Of a DNA stretch of 64,000 nucleotides, positions 1 to 10,400 are shown piece by piece. The notes below the pieces were generated by a model, which was not told the origin of the DNA, searched no databases, and saw only the letters and a program-made list of their open reading frames with translations. Every line of letters starts with the position of its first letter. Position 1 is the stretch's first letter. Where the stretch lies: contig OW240916.1 in assembly GCA_933207985.1 (NCBI GenBank), positions 293,087,207-293,151,206 on the forward strand, in the 5' to 3' direction. The position numbers and the translations under genes were made by a program. Origin of the DNA: Pelobates cultripes. Lineage: Eukaryota > Chordata > Amphibia > Anura > Pelobatidae.

Positions 1-3000
1 CTGTGGAAATTAGGGGCCTGTAGTATGGGAGAATCAGTAAGGGCCTGTTTTAAGGAGCTGAAGGCCACTTCACACTCAGGTGTCCACTTAATCACTCGTG
101 GGAGTGCTTTCTTAGTGAGATCGGTTAGGGGTTTGGCCAGGGTACTATAATGTGGTACAAACTTCCTATAGTACCCTGCAGTACCCAGGAATGACATCAC
201 CTGCTTTTTGGTCTGGGGGACAGGCCAGGCCATTATAGCCTCTACCTTACTGGGCTCAGGGCGAAGAGTCCCCCTTCCCACTCTATGCCCCAGGTACTGA
301 ACCTCTGTCATGCCCAGTTGGCACTTATCTGGTTTTATGGTGAGCCCAGCTGCTGCTATGCGGTCCACAACTTGTGTTAAATGGAGCAGGTGTTCCTCCC
401 AAGTATCACTGAACACCGCAATGTCATCCAGATATGCTACCGCATGCCCCTCCTGTCCCTCTAGCAGGTGATTAACTAGACGTTGGAAGGTGGCAGGGGC
501 ATTTTTCATCCCAAAGGGCATCACCTGGAACTCATATAGCCCAAAGGGAGTGATAAAAGCCGATCTCTCTTGCGCTTCAGGGGTCATGGGGATCTGCCAG
601 TACCCTCGGCTGAGATCCATAATACTTAGGAACTTAGCACCAGCTAGTTGGTCTAGCAATGCATCAATGCGTGGCATAGGATATGCATCAAATGCAGTTA
701 CCAGGTTCAACCGCTGGTAGTCCACACAGAATCTAGTGGTCTTGTCCTTCTTGGGGACCAGCACCACTGGGGAGGCCCAGGGGCTGTGAGACTTCCGGAT
801 TACACCCAGCTCCAGCATTTCCTCTATTTCCCTCCTAATGTCTGCCTTCACCTCTAAGGATACTCTATAGGCAGCCTGTCTGAGGGGATGGTGATCCCCA
901 GTGTCCACGTTATGGGTTACTAGGCGTGCCCTGCCAGGCTTCCCTGTGAAGAAACTATGGTAAGGTCTAAGGGCCTCAAATAGCTGACTCCTCTGTCCCT
1001 CTGTTAGGTGTGTATTAACCTGGGCTACCTCAATGCCCTCTAGATCCCGGGTTGCAGCCAGTAGATCCACAAGGGGATCAGGTTCTTGCTCGTCCCCAGG
1101 CAGACTACATACGGTTAACACCGTAGTCTCCCGGTCATAATAGGCTTTAATCATATTTACGTGATACACCTTTTTCCTCCTTCCCCCCTCATCCAGGGAT
1201 ACCACATAGTTTACATCATTGATCCGCTGCAGAATAGTAAACGGACCCTCCCATGCTGCCTGCAATTTGTTCTGCCTTGTGGGTATCAGCACATGAACCT
1301 TTTGACCCACTCCATACATTCTTTCTCGGGCATCACGATCATACCACCCCTTCTGCTTGGTTTGGGCAGCCCTCAGATTCTCACACACCTCCCCCATGAA
1401 AGTCTCCATTTTGTCCCTAAACCGGAGTACATAATCTACAATAGAGGTCTTTGGGGCCCCCAACTCTCCTTCCCACCCCTCTCGGATCAGAGCCAGGGGG
1501 CCGCGCACTCTACGTCCATAGAGGAGCTCAAATGGGGAGAAGCCTGTGGATTCCTGCGGCACCTCCCTGTAAGCAAACAGGAGGTGTGGCAGGTATCGCT
1601 CCCAATCCTTCCCCTGTGACTCTACAAAGGTCCTCAGCATCTGCTTGAGAGTCCCATTAAACCTCTCACACAAGCCATTTGTTTGGGGGTGGTAGGGGCT
1701 GGTCACTAGATGTTCTACCTGCACAATTTTGCAGAGGGACTGCATCAGATCAGAGGTGAACTGGGGGCCTTGATCGGTTAGCATTTCTCTGGGAAATCCC
1801 ACACGGGAGAATATGCTTAACAGAGCATCGGCCACCTTGTCAGCCCTGATGGATGATAGGGCTACTGCCTCTGGGTAGCGAGTGGCGTAATCTACCACGG
1901 TTAATATATATTGCTTGCCTGAACTACTGGAAATGGCAAGGGGACCGACAATATCCACAGCTATTCTCTCAAATGGTTCCCCAACTATAGGAAGAGGTAT
2001 TAGGGGGGCCTTACCCACTTCCCCAGGCTTTCCCACCCTCTGACACTCTGGGCAGGAACGGCAATAATTTGCCACATCTGTGCCCATACCAGGCCAATAG
2101 AAATGGTGGGACAAGCGAGATTTAGTCCGCGCCACCCCTAGGTGCCCAGCCATGGGGATGGCGTGAGCAATCTTCAGCAGCTGGTCCCGGTACCTCTGAG
2201 GTACAACCAGCTGCCTGTCTGTTACCCAAGGCTCTTGCCCCACAGTAGGAATGGTTTCTCTGTATAACCTTTCATTATCCCAGTACACTCTCTCCCTATC
2301 CCCGTCTGTGTGTGGCTGCCTAGCACGTTCCCTCAATACCTCTAACGTGGGATCTGCCCGTTGGGCCTGCTGGAATTCAGGACACCGCGCCTCGGTCTCT
2401 GAGTCAATAGGGGGCTCGGACACAGATTCCTGCCCCTGGACTACAGGAGGGGATGGTAACAAGGTGCGAGACTCCCAGGTTCCCCCATCTGGGTGCTCTC
2501 CTGTTGACATACGCTCTGGGTTTGCGGGCTGCGGCAGGCCCTGCTCCCTATTCGGGTAAGACCGCTGCCGGGTTACCACAGCTACAGTGGGAACCTCTGC
2601 CTCCCCCTCCCCATGATTTGCACTTGGCACACCCTCACAGGGTACCCCAGACAAGTTTGGTTCTGGCACAGACTGATACACACTCTCACTCTGCCCTCCC
2701 TCCCAGTGACTCTGTCTTGGCACACTCTCACATCGTATTGCAGACATATCTGGTTCTGGCACAGACTGGCACACATGCTCGCTCTGCCCTCCCTCCCAGC
2801 ACAATTGTCTACATACCTTGTTACACGATTCCACAGACACCCTGGGCTCTGGCACAGACTGACATACATTCCGACCTCCCTCCAAGCACAGTAATTTACA
2901 TAAACATTTGCACCCTGTCCTTTCCACAGCAGGGCCCCTACAGGGCTTTAGTTCGTAACACCTATCACTCTCAGGCACATACTGGGATAACAACCTACCT

Positions 3001-3299
3001 AAGTCGGTACCAAGCAATACATTTGTAGGAATATTATCCGATACCCCCACATCCCTCAGACCCCTGCCCGCTCCCCAATCCAAATATACACGTGCCATTG
3101 GCACTGCAGGACGTATTCCTCCAATCCCCTTTACGGCTAAAGTCCTGCCAGGAATGAAGTCCTCAGAGCGCACTAGCTCTGGACGCACAAGAGTCACATC
3201 TGCCCCAGTGTCCCTGAGTCCCACAGTTACCTTCTCTCCCACTGTAACAGGCTGCAGGTTCACATTGTTGTTGCCCTCTGACTTGGTCACGAACAACAC
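1..3299 (-). CDS. pol: Pol polyprotein (protease, integrase, RT), partial, open to window edge
   Basis: One minus frame (codons starting at positions 3k+2) reads without a stop in every segment I translated. Protease is recognised by DTGADVTLV at 3212-3186. A linker with 31-residue tandem repeats follows. Integrase shows a zinc-binding N-terminus (SHHFYWPGM, CRSCPEC at ~2110-2040), the catalytic D, D, E in AVDIVGPL (~1965), LTDQGPQF (~1780) and CERFNGTLK (~1670), and a C-terminal GPF motif (AAWEGPFTI, ~1250). RT shows WASPVVLVPKKD (~780), FAVMPFG-like FQVMPFGM (~520) and the catalytic YLDD at 434-423. The thumb (LKQALTDSPILQAP) runs off at base 1. Integrase precedes RT, as in Gmr1 elements. 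The start is not a separate ATG; it continues from gag. Confidence 0.85.
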   Translation of the reverse strand, partial: MLFVTKSEGNNNVNLQPVTVGEKVTVGLRDTGADVTLVRPELVRSEDFIPGRTLAVKGIGGIRPAVPMARVYLDWGAGRGLRDVGVSDNIPTNVLLGTDLGRLLSQYVPESDRCYELKPCRGPAVERTGCKCLCKLLCLEGGRNVCQSVPEPRVSVESCNKVCRQLCWEGGQSEHVCQSVPEPDMSAIRCESVPRQSHWEGGQSESVYQSVPEPNLSGVPCEGVPSANHGEGEAEVPTVAVVTRQRSYPNREQGLPQPANPERMSTGEHPDGGTWESRTLLPSPPVVQGQESVSEPPIDSETEARCPEFQQAQRADPTLEVLRERARQPHTDGDRERVYWDNERLYRETIPTVGQEPWVTDRQLVVPQRYRDQLLKIAHAIPMAGHLGVARTKSRLSHHFYWPGMGTDVANYCRSCPECQRVGKPGEVGKAPLIPLPIVGEPFERIAVDIVGPLAISSSSGKQYILTVVDYATRYPEAVALSSIRADKVADALLSIFSRVGFPREMLTDQGPQFTSDLMQSLCKIVQVEHLVTSPYHPQTNGLCERFNGTLKQMLRTFVESQGKDWERYLPHLLFAYREVPQESTGFSPFELLYGRRVRGPLALIREGWEGELGAPKTSIVDYVLRFRDKMETFMGEVCENLRAAQTKQKGWYDRDARERMYGVGQKVHVLIPTRQNKLQAAWEGPFTILQRINDVNYVVSLDEGGRRKKVYHVNMIKAYYDRETTVLTVCSLPGDEQEPDPLVDLLAATRDLEGIEVAQVNTHLTEGQRSQLFEALRPYHSFFTGKPGRARLVTHNVDTGDHHPLRQAAYRVSLEVKADIRREIEEMLELGVIRKSHSPWASPVVLVPKKDKTTRFCVDYQRLNLVTAFDAYPMPRIDALLDQLAGAKFLSIMDLSRGYWQIPMTPEAQERSAFITPFGLYEFQVMPFGMKNAPATFQRLVNHLLEGQEGHAVAYLDDIAVFSDTWEEHLLHLTQVVDRIAAAGLTIKPDKCQLGMTEVQYLGHRVGRGTLRPEPSKVEAIMAWPVPQTKKQVMSFLGTAGYYRKFVPHYSTLAKPLTDLTKKALPRVIKWTPECEVAFSSLKQALTDSPILQAPNFH
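2640..2910 (-). repeat. 93-bp in-frame tandem repeat inside pol
   Basis: GGCACAGACTG recurs at 2665, 2758 and 2851, exactly 93 bp apart, each with similar flanks (CTCTGCCCTCCCTCCCAG). On the coding strand this gives three imperfect 31-residue units containing CQSVPEP or YQSVPEP in the protease-integrase linker. The period is a multiple of three, so the frame is kept. The function is unknown; it may be a length-variable spacer. Confidence 0.75.
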
Positions 3300-4570
3300 A
3301 GAAGATGGGGCTCTTGCAGGTTGAACCCCTCCGGATGAGGGTGCTGGCCTCCTTTTCTCTGGGCAGGTATTACTCAAGTGCCCCATTCGGTTGCAAATAA
3401 AACATCTGCGACTATCTCCTTGCGCAGACATGGCACTAGCTCCCCCTCTCCCTGAGGTAGGAGCTGAAACAAAAGATGGCCCGCTAGGCCTGGCGATGGG
3501 GAGTCGTGGTGGTGTGGTCCTCCAGCTGGATGTTCCCTTGGCAAAACCTCTGCTCCGGTCCACTGTTGCTCGATTGGCAGTGTGGAAATCTGCCAGCTCA
3601 CCCGCCTCCAATGTCGTTTTGGGGTTCCTGTCCAGCAACCATTCCTGTACATCGGCTGGGCAGAGCTGCAAAAACTGTTCTTTTATTAACAGGTCTTGCA
3701 AACTTTCCAAAGTGGTAATCTCCAGCCCTGTAGTCCACTGTCGGAATGCTGTCGCCAGGTGCCCACAACTGCTGCATAACTTTCTGTGGGATGCTTTTGC
3801 AAAGTTCTGAATTTCTTTCGGTACACCTCAGGAGTAAGGTTGTACCGTTTTTGCAAGGCAGCCTTAATCGCATCATAGTCCTGGTCAAACTCTGCTGGAA
3901 GCACAGCAAATGCTTCCAGTGCAGGACCTCTGAGACCAGGGGTGAGGTATTTTGCCCACTGGTCCTTTGGTAGCTGGTACTGCCTGCAAACCTTTTCAAA
4001 ACTGCGCAGGAAAACATCCAAATCACCATCCTTGTCCAAAGTTGGAAAGTTCTCTGCACGTGGTTTGGGTGCAGAAGAGTCTCTGGAATTAATACTTACA
4101 GGGGAGGCAGTCAACCTCTCCAACACAGCCATTTTTAACTCATGCTCTCTGGCAGCTTGGCACTCTGCGGCCTCTCTCTCCCTCTCAGCTTGGCGCTCAG
4201 CAGCCTCCCTCTCAGCTTGGCGCTCAGCAGCCTCCCTCTCAGCTTGGCGCTCTCTCTCAGCTTGGCGCTCTCTCTCAGCCTCCTGATATTGAAGGATAAG
4301 CTGTAGTCTTTGGTTTGCGTCTGCTGAGTCCACATATTTCAACACAGTTTGTAAGTAACAATCCAAAGGATCTCCAGAACTCGGTACATCACGGACAAAA
4401 GCTGCAGGTATCTCCCCTGCAGTGTTTGAGGCATCATTTTGCACTGCTTGTTGCATATCATAGTCCACCAGTGCTTGCAATAGTTCCTCTTTTGTTTTTC
4501 CCCGACAGGGAATAGATCTCTCCCGGCAAAGCTGGTCTAGCGCTGCCTTGGATTGCGCCTGGTACTCCAT
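3300..4570 (-). pseudogene. gag: Gag of Gmr1-type element, SCAN-like, one frameshift
   Basis: The ATG at 4570 opens 294 codons ending at 3686. Residues ~90-150 are a highly charged E/R/A/Q block made of short repeats (ERQAER, AAERQAERE), probably coiled coil. A capsid-like segment follows (FLRSFEKVCRQYQLPKDQWA, then ALEAFAVLP). The frame breaks near 3755-3762. In the frame shifted by one base the similarity resumes (DLLIKEQFLQLCPADVQEWL at ~3700-3640), the typical second half of a SCAN domain. It continues to a CX2CX4HX4C zinc knuckle at about 3402-3361 (CFIC..H....C). One single-base indel explains everything. The frame after the break is the same as pol, so intact copies probably make a Gag-Pol fusion without a separating stop. 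Confidence 0.8.
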
Positions 4571-4778
4571 TTAGTAAATAAAAGATAGAAAAAAAAAAAC
4601 AGAGAAGGGGGGGGACTGTTGAGGTGTAAATATATTATATATGCACTGAGTTCAGCCTTTGGAAATTGAGACACAATTTCTTTTAGTGCCTGGATTAACC
4701 AACAAATCCAGCAACACTAAAATCTGGTACAAAAAGATGAAAAATCTTTTTAGTTATCCCACCGCTATGCCACCAATT
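4571..4778 (-). promoter_or_regulatory. Retrotransposon leader with candidate primer-binding site
   Basis: Just inside the LTR on the minus strand, three bases (AAT) precede a TGGTGGCATAGCGG sequence at about 4775-4762. That is where a tRNA primer-binding site should lie and it starts with the required TGG. I could not assign the tRNA. The rest is AT-rich and leads to the gag ATG at 4570-4568. Confidence 0.5.
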
Positions 4779-6078
4779 TGTCACGAACGCACCCTACTCC
4801 AAGAGTGTGCGTGACGTAGTTGTGGTGGTGAAAGGGTTAAAGTACACTATTTGTCTGCACTAGACCGGAAATAATGACAAAATCCCCCTTTAACACCACC
4901 CACACTTAAACATAATAGTATAACTATTACTACTTTAACGCTGCCACCACCAAGACAATTTATAAATGGGGTGCCCTGGTCCCCCAGATAAATCAATAAT
5001 AAAACCCACCAAATATTACTTAATACACTATTTAAGGAATTATAAAAATACTAACTAGTCTCTTCAGGTAACGTGATTCTTAACCAGACAAAGGCAAAAC
5101 TTAATAAATGAATGTTTATTATGAGCAAAAGATAGTCACAGTGCATATAAAAATATATGATAAACAAATTATTTACACCAACAACAGGTAAAAACAAAAA
5201 GGATAAAATACAGAAGTCCTAATTACTCACTTAGGTTTTGAAAGTACAACTTCTGTCCAGGGGGTCTCTGGCAAGAAAACGTGGTGACTCACTCAAAATT
5301 AGATCTTGGCCCCAAGCAAGTACACCAACACCCTTCAGGATCATTAGATATATACCCTGTGGTTTATCAAGTCTTGTCCAGGGGTGGAGTTAAGGCGTAC
5401 CTACAGAAATAATAACTGACCACCTCCTTTGTTCCAGACCACTGTCAATCCAAATGGAAACATTTGACTCTATCTTCTTTTTTGTACCTGCCACAGAAAT
5501 AATAATTGCATCTACAAATTCGTTATTATTTTCCCATTCTATAGACATGTTGCACGTCCCACCCACGATCCAATAGGACGGACATCACAATTCCTTTCCC
5601 TAGGGTCAAGTTAGGCCACTCATGTTTGGACTTGGTTAGAAGATGGCGCTTGTCACATTCCAAATATAACGAAAATGAGGCTTAATTATTATTCTGTGGG
5701 GGTAAATATGAAGGTTTTTGTCCTTCCTTTGGATATGATACTAGAACAAAGCTAATGGCATTTACATATCAAAGAGATTTACTCATCACTTACAAAATAC
5801 AGGCCAAATGGATGAAGAGACATTCAGACTTTTCCAAGTGTAGAACCTCTCACCTTGCAGACTTCACATCCATACAGTAAAATCCTTTTCACATTCCTAT
5901 GCCATTCACACTACCCCTTCTGTCATCTGCCCTCGGTGGGGGTCCCAGCTTCAAAAGATGTAACCCCTGTTGACCTCAGCAATAGCATCTCTGTAATTTG
6001 TGCCCTTTACTACAAGAAATCACATTAAAAGATGATATTCCATAGTGTCATAATAAATTATACACCCTTGCCGTGACA
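4779..6078 (-). repeat. 5' LTR of the Gmr1-type element
   Basis: The block is bounded by perfect 7-bp inverted ends, TGTCACG at 4779-4785 and CGTGACA at 6072-6078, with canonical TG...CA termini. It sits exactly between the gag leader and an unrelated LINE frame. At 1300 bp it is long for a Gypsy LTR. On the minus strand an AATAAA-type signal reads near 5120-5115. The target duplication cannot be tested because the other LTR is outside the window; the flank to look for begins CCGGT at 6079. Confidence 0.8.
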
Positions 6079-6079
6079 C

Positions 6080-6319
6080 CGGTGGACCTTTCCAACAGGC
6101 CTACACGTCTTTACATCGACAGGCCCCTTCCTGGTCAAAGGAGAGGATGACCTAACGGGGTTAACCCGAGAATTGCAGCTCCCACCGATCCATATGCAGT
6201 TGCCGGACCCCCTGGCCTTCTACACGTTTGCCGCGAGTGCCCAGACACCGACCCAAAAACCGCAGAGACAACGAAGACCCCGCATGCAAACGACACGCCC
6301 GTCGGGAGCAGCTATGTAA
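6080..6319 (+). pseudogene. LINE ORF1 C-terminal fragment, cut by LTR insertion
   Basis: A frame open from the LTR border to TAA at 6317-6319 begins RWTFPTGLHVF and continues with GPFLVKGEDDLTGLTREL and QLPPIHM. This follows the layout of the L1-type ORF1 C-terminal domain: R-W-x-F-P, a beta segment, then a D-L...L-x-L-P helix. A second, independent LINE ORF1 end in this window (15880-16205, minus) aligns with it by eye. The N-terminal coiled coil and RRM are absent because the Gypsy LTR begins immediately upstream. Confidence 0.6.
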
Positions 6320-7491
6320 TCAGAGGCGCGAGAAACCTGGACCTGTCTTGTGCTACCTGGACATGACCCCGCACACAGGCGGTGTTGAGTGCCGCCCCAC
6401 AGCCCAAGTGCCAAGTGACCCTCACGGACTTCCTCAGCAGAGACAACACTGATGGGGTATCGGATAGCCGTGCAGCTGTGAAACATCGCCCAGAACGCCA
6501 TCCGCAAGTATCACGACCCCCCAAGTCCAGTTGCTCTGTTTTTTAGGGGGGAAAGGAGAGGAAAAAAAAAAAAACTCTACCGCCCCTAGACCTAGGACTA
6601 TGGCTTGATTAGGGGGAGCCTCACTGGTCCACACAAGCTAGTCGAACCCCCCCCCTTTTTCTCTTCCTTTTTTAAGGGAAAAAAAAAAAATGTATGACCT
6701 GAGAGGGTACGTGGGGGCCTGTGCCCTGACCGGGCCGGGCCGGGGCTGGCCTCCTGACCCACGCGTGACGACCCACTTAGGTGAACGCGTGGGGGAGCCG
6801 GCGTCGGCCTGGCCTGCTGGGGGCCCGGGCTCCCGGGGAATGGAGGGGGGAGCGACAGAACCCAAGAGTAAGACCTAACCTGCCCATGCGGCAGGGGGGG
6901 TGGGGGGGCGGCTGGGTGGGACTGCGGGTAGGCCAGGTGCATAAGCACAGGGACCAGGTAGCAGGGGCGTACCCAACATGCAGCCCTATGATTGAAATGT
7001 TATAACTGTTATGACTGTTTTATATGTTGCTTATTCTACGTTTTTCATATGCTCAAGGTTTCCCCATCTACCTTTTCATATATACACACGCTCAAAATTT
7101 GAATCTGACACACACCATAACTAGAAGGCCCCAGGGCCAACATCTCACAAGGCGAGGAACATAAAGTTGACACACATGCAAACAGAGCCAATAGGGGACA
7201 ACGTCGGAGGAGTTCATAAAAGGACTAGGACTGCCTACGATTTGGTAGACCCCACCCTCACGTGCACCGCCTAGTGGTTCGCAACCTCCTTCGACCCCCC
7301 TTTGGGACAGGGCGCAAGGTACTGGGCGGGTAACCGCCCCCTATCCCTGGTGGACAGGCGCTTACCCTTACCCAGAAGCTCGTACCTAGACAGCGCTCTT
7401 GCGGGCGCTGGTTCCCCCCCCCCGCCTTCCCATGCTGATTGATCCTACCTCCCCCCCACTTTCCCCCCCCTCCCCATCCCCGACCACGACC
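6320..7491 (+). other. LINE inter-ORF region, GC-rich, no gene seen
   Basis: About 1.17 kb separates the ORF1 stop from the likely ORF2 start, unusually long for an L1-type element. It contains homopolymer C, T and A runs (6544-6590, 6645-6690) and G-rich stretches at 6885-6915. Short open frames on both strands look compositional. An internal promoter for ORF2 is possible but nothing specific shows it. Confidence 0.5.
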
Positions 7492-10400
7492 ATGTCACTG
7501 CGACCGGCATACCTACGTATCACCACAATCAACGTTAAAGGACTAAATAAACCTGAAAGACGCTCACATGCCCTGAGAGACTTCCATAGCACTGGTGCAT
7601 CTATTGTATATATGCAGGAAACGCACTTTCGAGACGGATCTAGACCCAAAATGACTGACCATCACTACACCAAGGGCTACTACAGTGACTATAGTGCGGG
7701 AAAATCGAGAGGAGTGGCCATACTTATACACAAACACGTACCGTTTACAGAAATAGCGACTGAGACTGACCCCGAGGGGAGATTCCTCTTCCTAAAGGGC
7801 AAGATAGCAGACGCCATCTACACCTTCGCTAATATATATGCCCCCAACCAGAGACACTATAGGTTTTTCACCCGCACATTACGTTTACTCCGACTATTCA
7901 CGGAGGGCATATTGATCCTGGGAGGGGACTTCAACTTGACCATGGACCCGAAATGGGACTCATCCACGGGGACCTCGAGAGTCCCGCTCCAGCACCTGAC
8001 TCACATCAAGACCCTTTTACGACGCTTACACCTCCTGGACTGCTGGAGGGCACACCATCCAGACGAATGGGACTATATGTTCCTGTCCTACCCACATAAC
8101 ACATACACACGACTAGATTACTTCTTTATGTCCCACTATGACCTGGCCCTGGTGAGGGCAGTGGACCACGGTACGGCAACGTGGTCAGACCACGCGCCGG
8201 TCTCTCTCACTCTAACGTCCCCACTATACAGGCCCAAGGTCTCCAAATGGAGACTAAACGAATATATGCTGTCTCTCCCAGAGATCGTAACGGAAACGAG
8301 TAAACTATTGGGAGATTACTTTACAGAACATACCCCAGACCAGACTTCACACACACTTACCTGGGAGGCACACAAATGCGTGGTTAGGGGCCACCTCATA
8401 CAAAAAGGGACAAGGCTGAAAAGACAACGAGAGGCACAAATTACAACACTCATACAAGACATACACGCTATAGATGAATCCAACAAAAGGGACGGACGCC
8501 TAGACAACCAGGTAAAGCTGCTCCAGCTAAGGCGGGAACTAACCGCACTCCTACATGCTAGACACCATAGGGAAGCAGCGCGGCACAATGCATTTTTCAC
8601 TACCCATGGCAACAAGAGTGGAAAACTCCTAGCGAGAATGCTTGCCAAGCGTAGACAACACCTATATATCGAAAAGATAAGGGACAAAACAGGCACTCTG
8701 CACCGCCTCCCTGACAAGGTGCAGGAGGTGATACACTCATACTACTCCGAGCTGTATTCCCTCCCAAGGCCGCAAGACCCGCAGACACAAACCAACCTCA
8801 TACACAAAATACAAGAATTCCTGCAGACACATACACACACGCGCATAGAAAGGGACATAGCAGAAGCGCTTGATGAACCCATTACCACGGAAGAACTGGC
8901 GTGGGCAGTTAAAGCGACAAAACCAGGCAAAAGCCCGGGCCCAGATGGCCTCCCGCTGCGCTACTATAAATGCTTCACAGAGACCCTATACACACCGATG
9001 GTGGCCTCCTTTAACGCGATCAGGGAGGGACACCACTGGCCCACACAATCCCTCATGGCACACATCACAATCATACCAAAGGAGGGCAGGGGCGGAGAGC
9101 ATTGCGGCAACTACAGACCTATCTCCCTCATAAACTGTGACCTGAAACTGATGGCAAAAATACTGGCAACCCGCTTACAACAACACATCCCCACCCTGGT
9201 CCACCCAGACCAGGTGGGGTTCGTGATGGGTCGCGAAGCCAGGGACAACACCATAAGGGCATTATCGATAGTGCACAGGGAATCGGCCAGGAGCGGAGGC
9301 CTTCTCCTGCTATCCACAGACGCGGAGAAGGCCTTCGACAGGATCGGATGGCCATACCTGTTTCAGGCCCTTACACACTTGGGTTTGGGGACGCATATGA
9401 GGGGATGGATAGAGGCCCTGTATAGGCAACCTAAGGCACAAGTCATCGTCAATGGCGCACCCACAAAGGCGTTCACCATACACAACGGCACCCGCCAGGG
9501 GTGTCCCCTGTCGCCGTTGCTCTTCGTCCTGGCCTTAGAGCCGTTTCTCCACGCGGTGAGGCACAACCCAGACATCCAGGGGGTGGAATTGGGTGGCACA
9601 CACCATAAGGTTGCGGCCTATGCCGACGACCTGTTATTCTTCGTCACGAATCCCGAAATCTCACTCCCGAACATAATCAAAGCCTTCAGGGACTACGGCT
9701 TCCTGTCCAACATGAAAATAAATTTCAAAAAGTCATACATACTTAACATCTCAGTGCCCCGACATAGGGAGGGCACATTTCGCCAAAGCCACCCGTTCCA
9801 GTGGGCAGACACCAAAGTTAGATACCTGGGTATTTGGCTCACTAAACACAGCACGAGCCTATTTACAGAAAACTTCACCCCGATGCTGGCCTCGTTCAGG
9901 AGAGATACAGGGGACTGGTCGTACCCCCACATCTCCTGGTTAGGACGAGTCCAAGTAGTCAAAATGAATTTTCTCCCCCGGCTACTATACCTGATGCAAG
10001 CAATACCCATATGTATTCACCAAACTTACTTCAGCTCTCTTCGTAAGGTACTAGGGGGATATGTGTGGAACGGGAGGAGACCCAGGCTCAAATTCTCACA
10101 ACTCACACAACCGAAAGACAAGGGGGGTATGGCGCTACCAGATTTCCATCTCTATTACGCCGCTTGCCACCTCCTGCGAATCCTGGAATTGTCGAAAGAC
10201 AACGTACATAAACTCTGGAAGTCGGTGGAGGAGGCGGAACTAGGGATCCCCATAGCGCTCGCACCATGGTTACCACCAGGGAAGCGAGAAAACATACCCA
10301 TATACGTGAAATCCACCTTGCAGGTGTGGCGTAGGATGGCAGCCCGAGGCAGCCTCGCCCCATACCCCTCACCGCTGACCCCCCTGACATACAATACAGA

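Larger units (their letters stand above)
1..6078 (-). mobile_element. Ty3/Gypsy LTR retrotransposon with Gmr1-type gene order (3' part outside window)
   Basis: Read on the minus strand the element runs 5' LTR (6078-4779), leader (4778-4571), gag (from 4570), protease (around 3212), integrase (about 2160-1230) and reverse transcriptase (about 1000-60). RNase H and the 3' LTR lie beyond base 1. Integrase ahead of RT is the opposite of ordinary Gypsy elements and is the diagnostic order of the Gmr1 group, first described in cod. The gag also carries a SCAN-like stretch, which is known for this group. Gag has one frameshift, while pol appears open to the window edge, so the copy is young. The LTR abuts a LINE ORF1 reading frame at 6079, which places this insertion after that LINE. 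Confidence 0.85.

Noticed and set aside
490..3028. Open frames on the + strand across 490-3028
   Set aside because: They lie opposite the minus-strand pol, whose catalytic motifs are clear; the + frames are compositional shadows.
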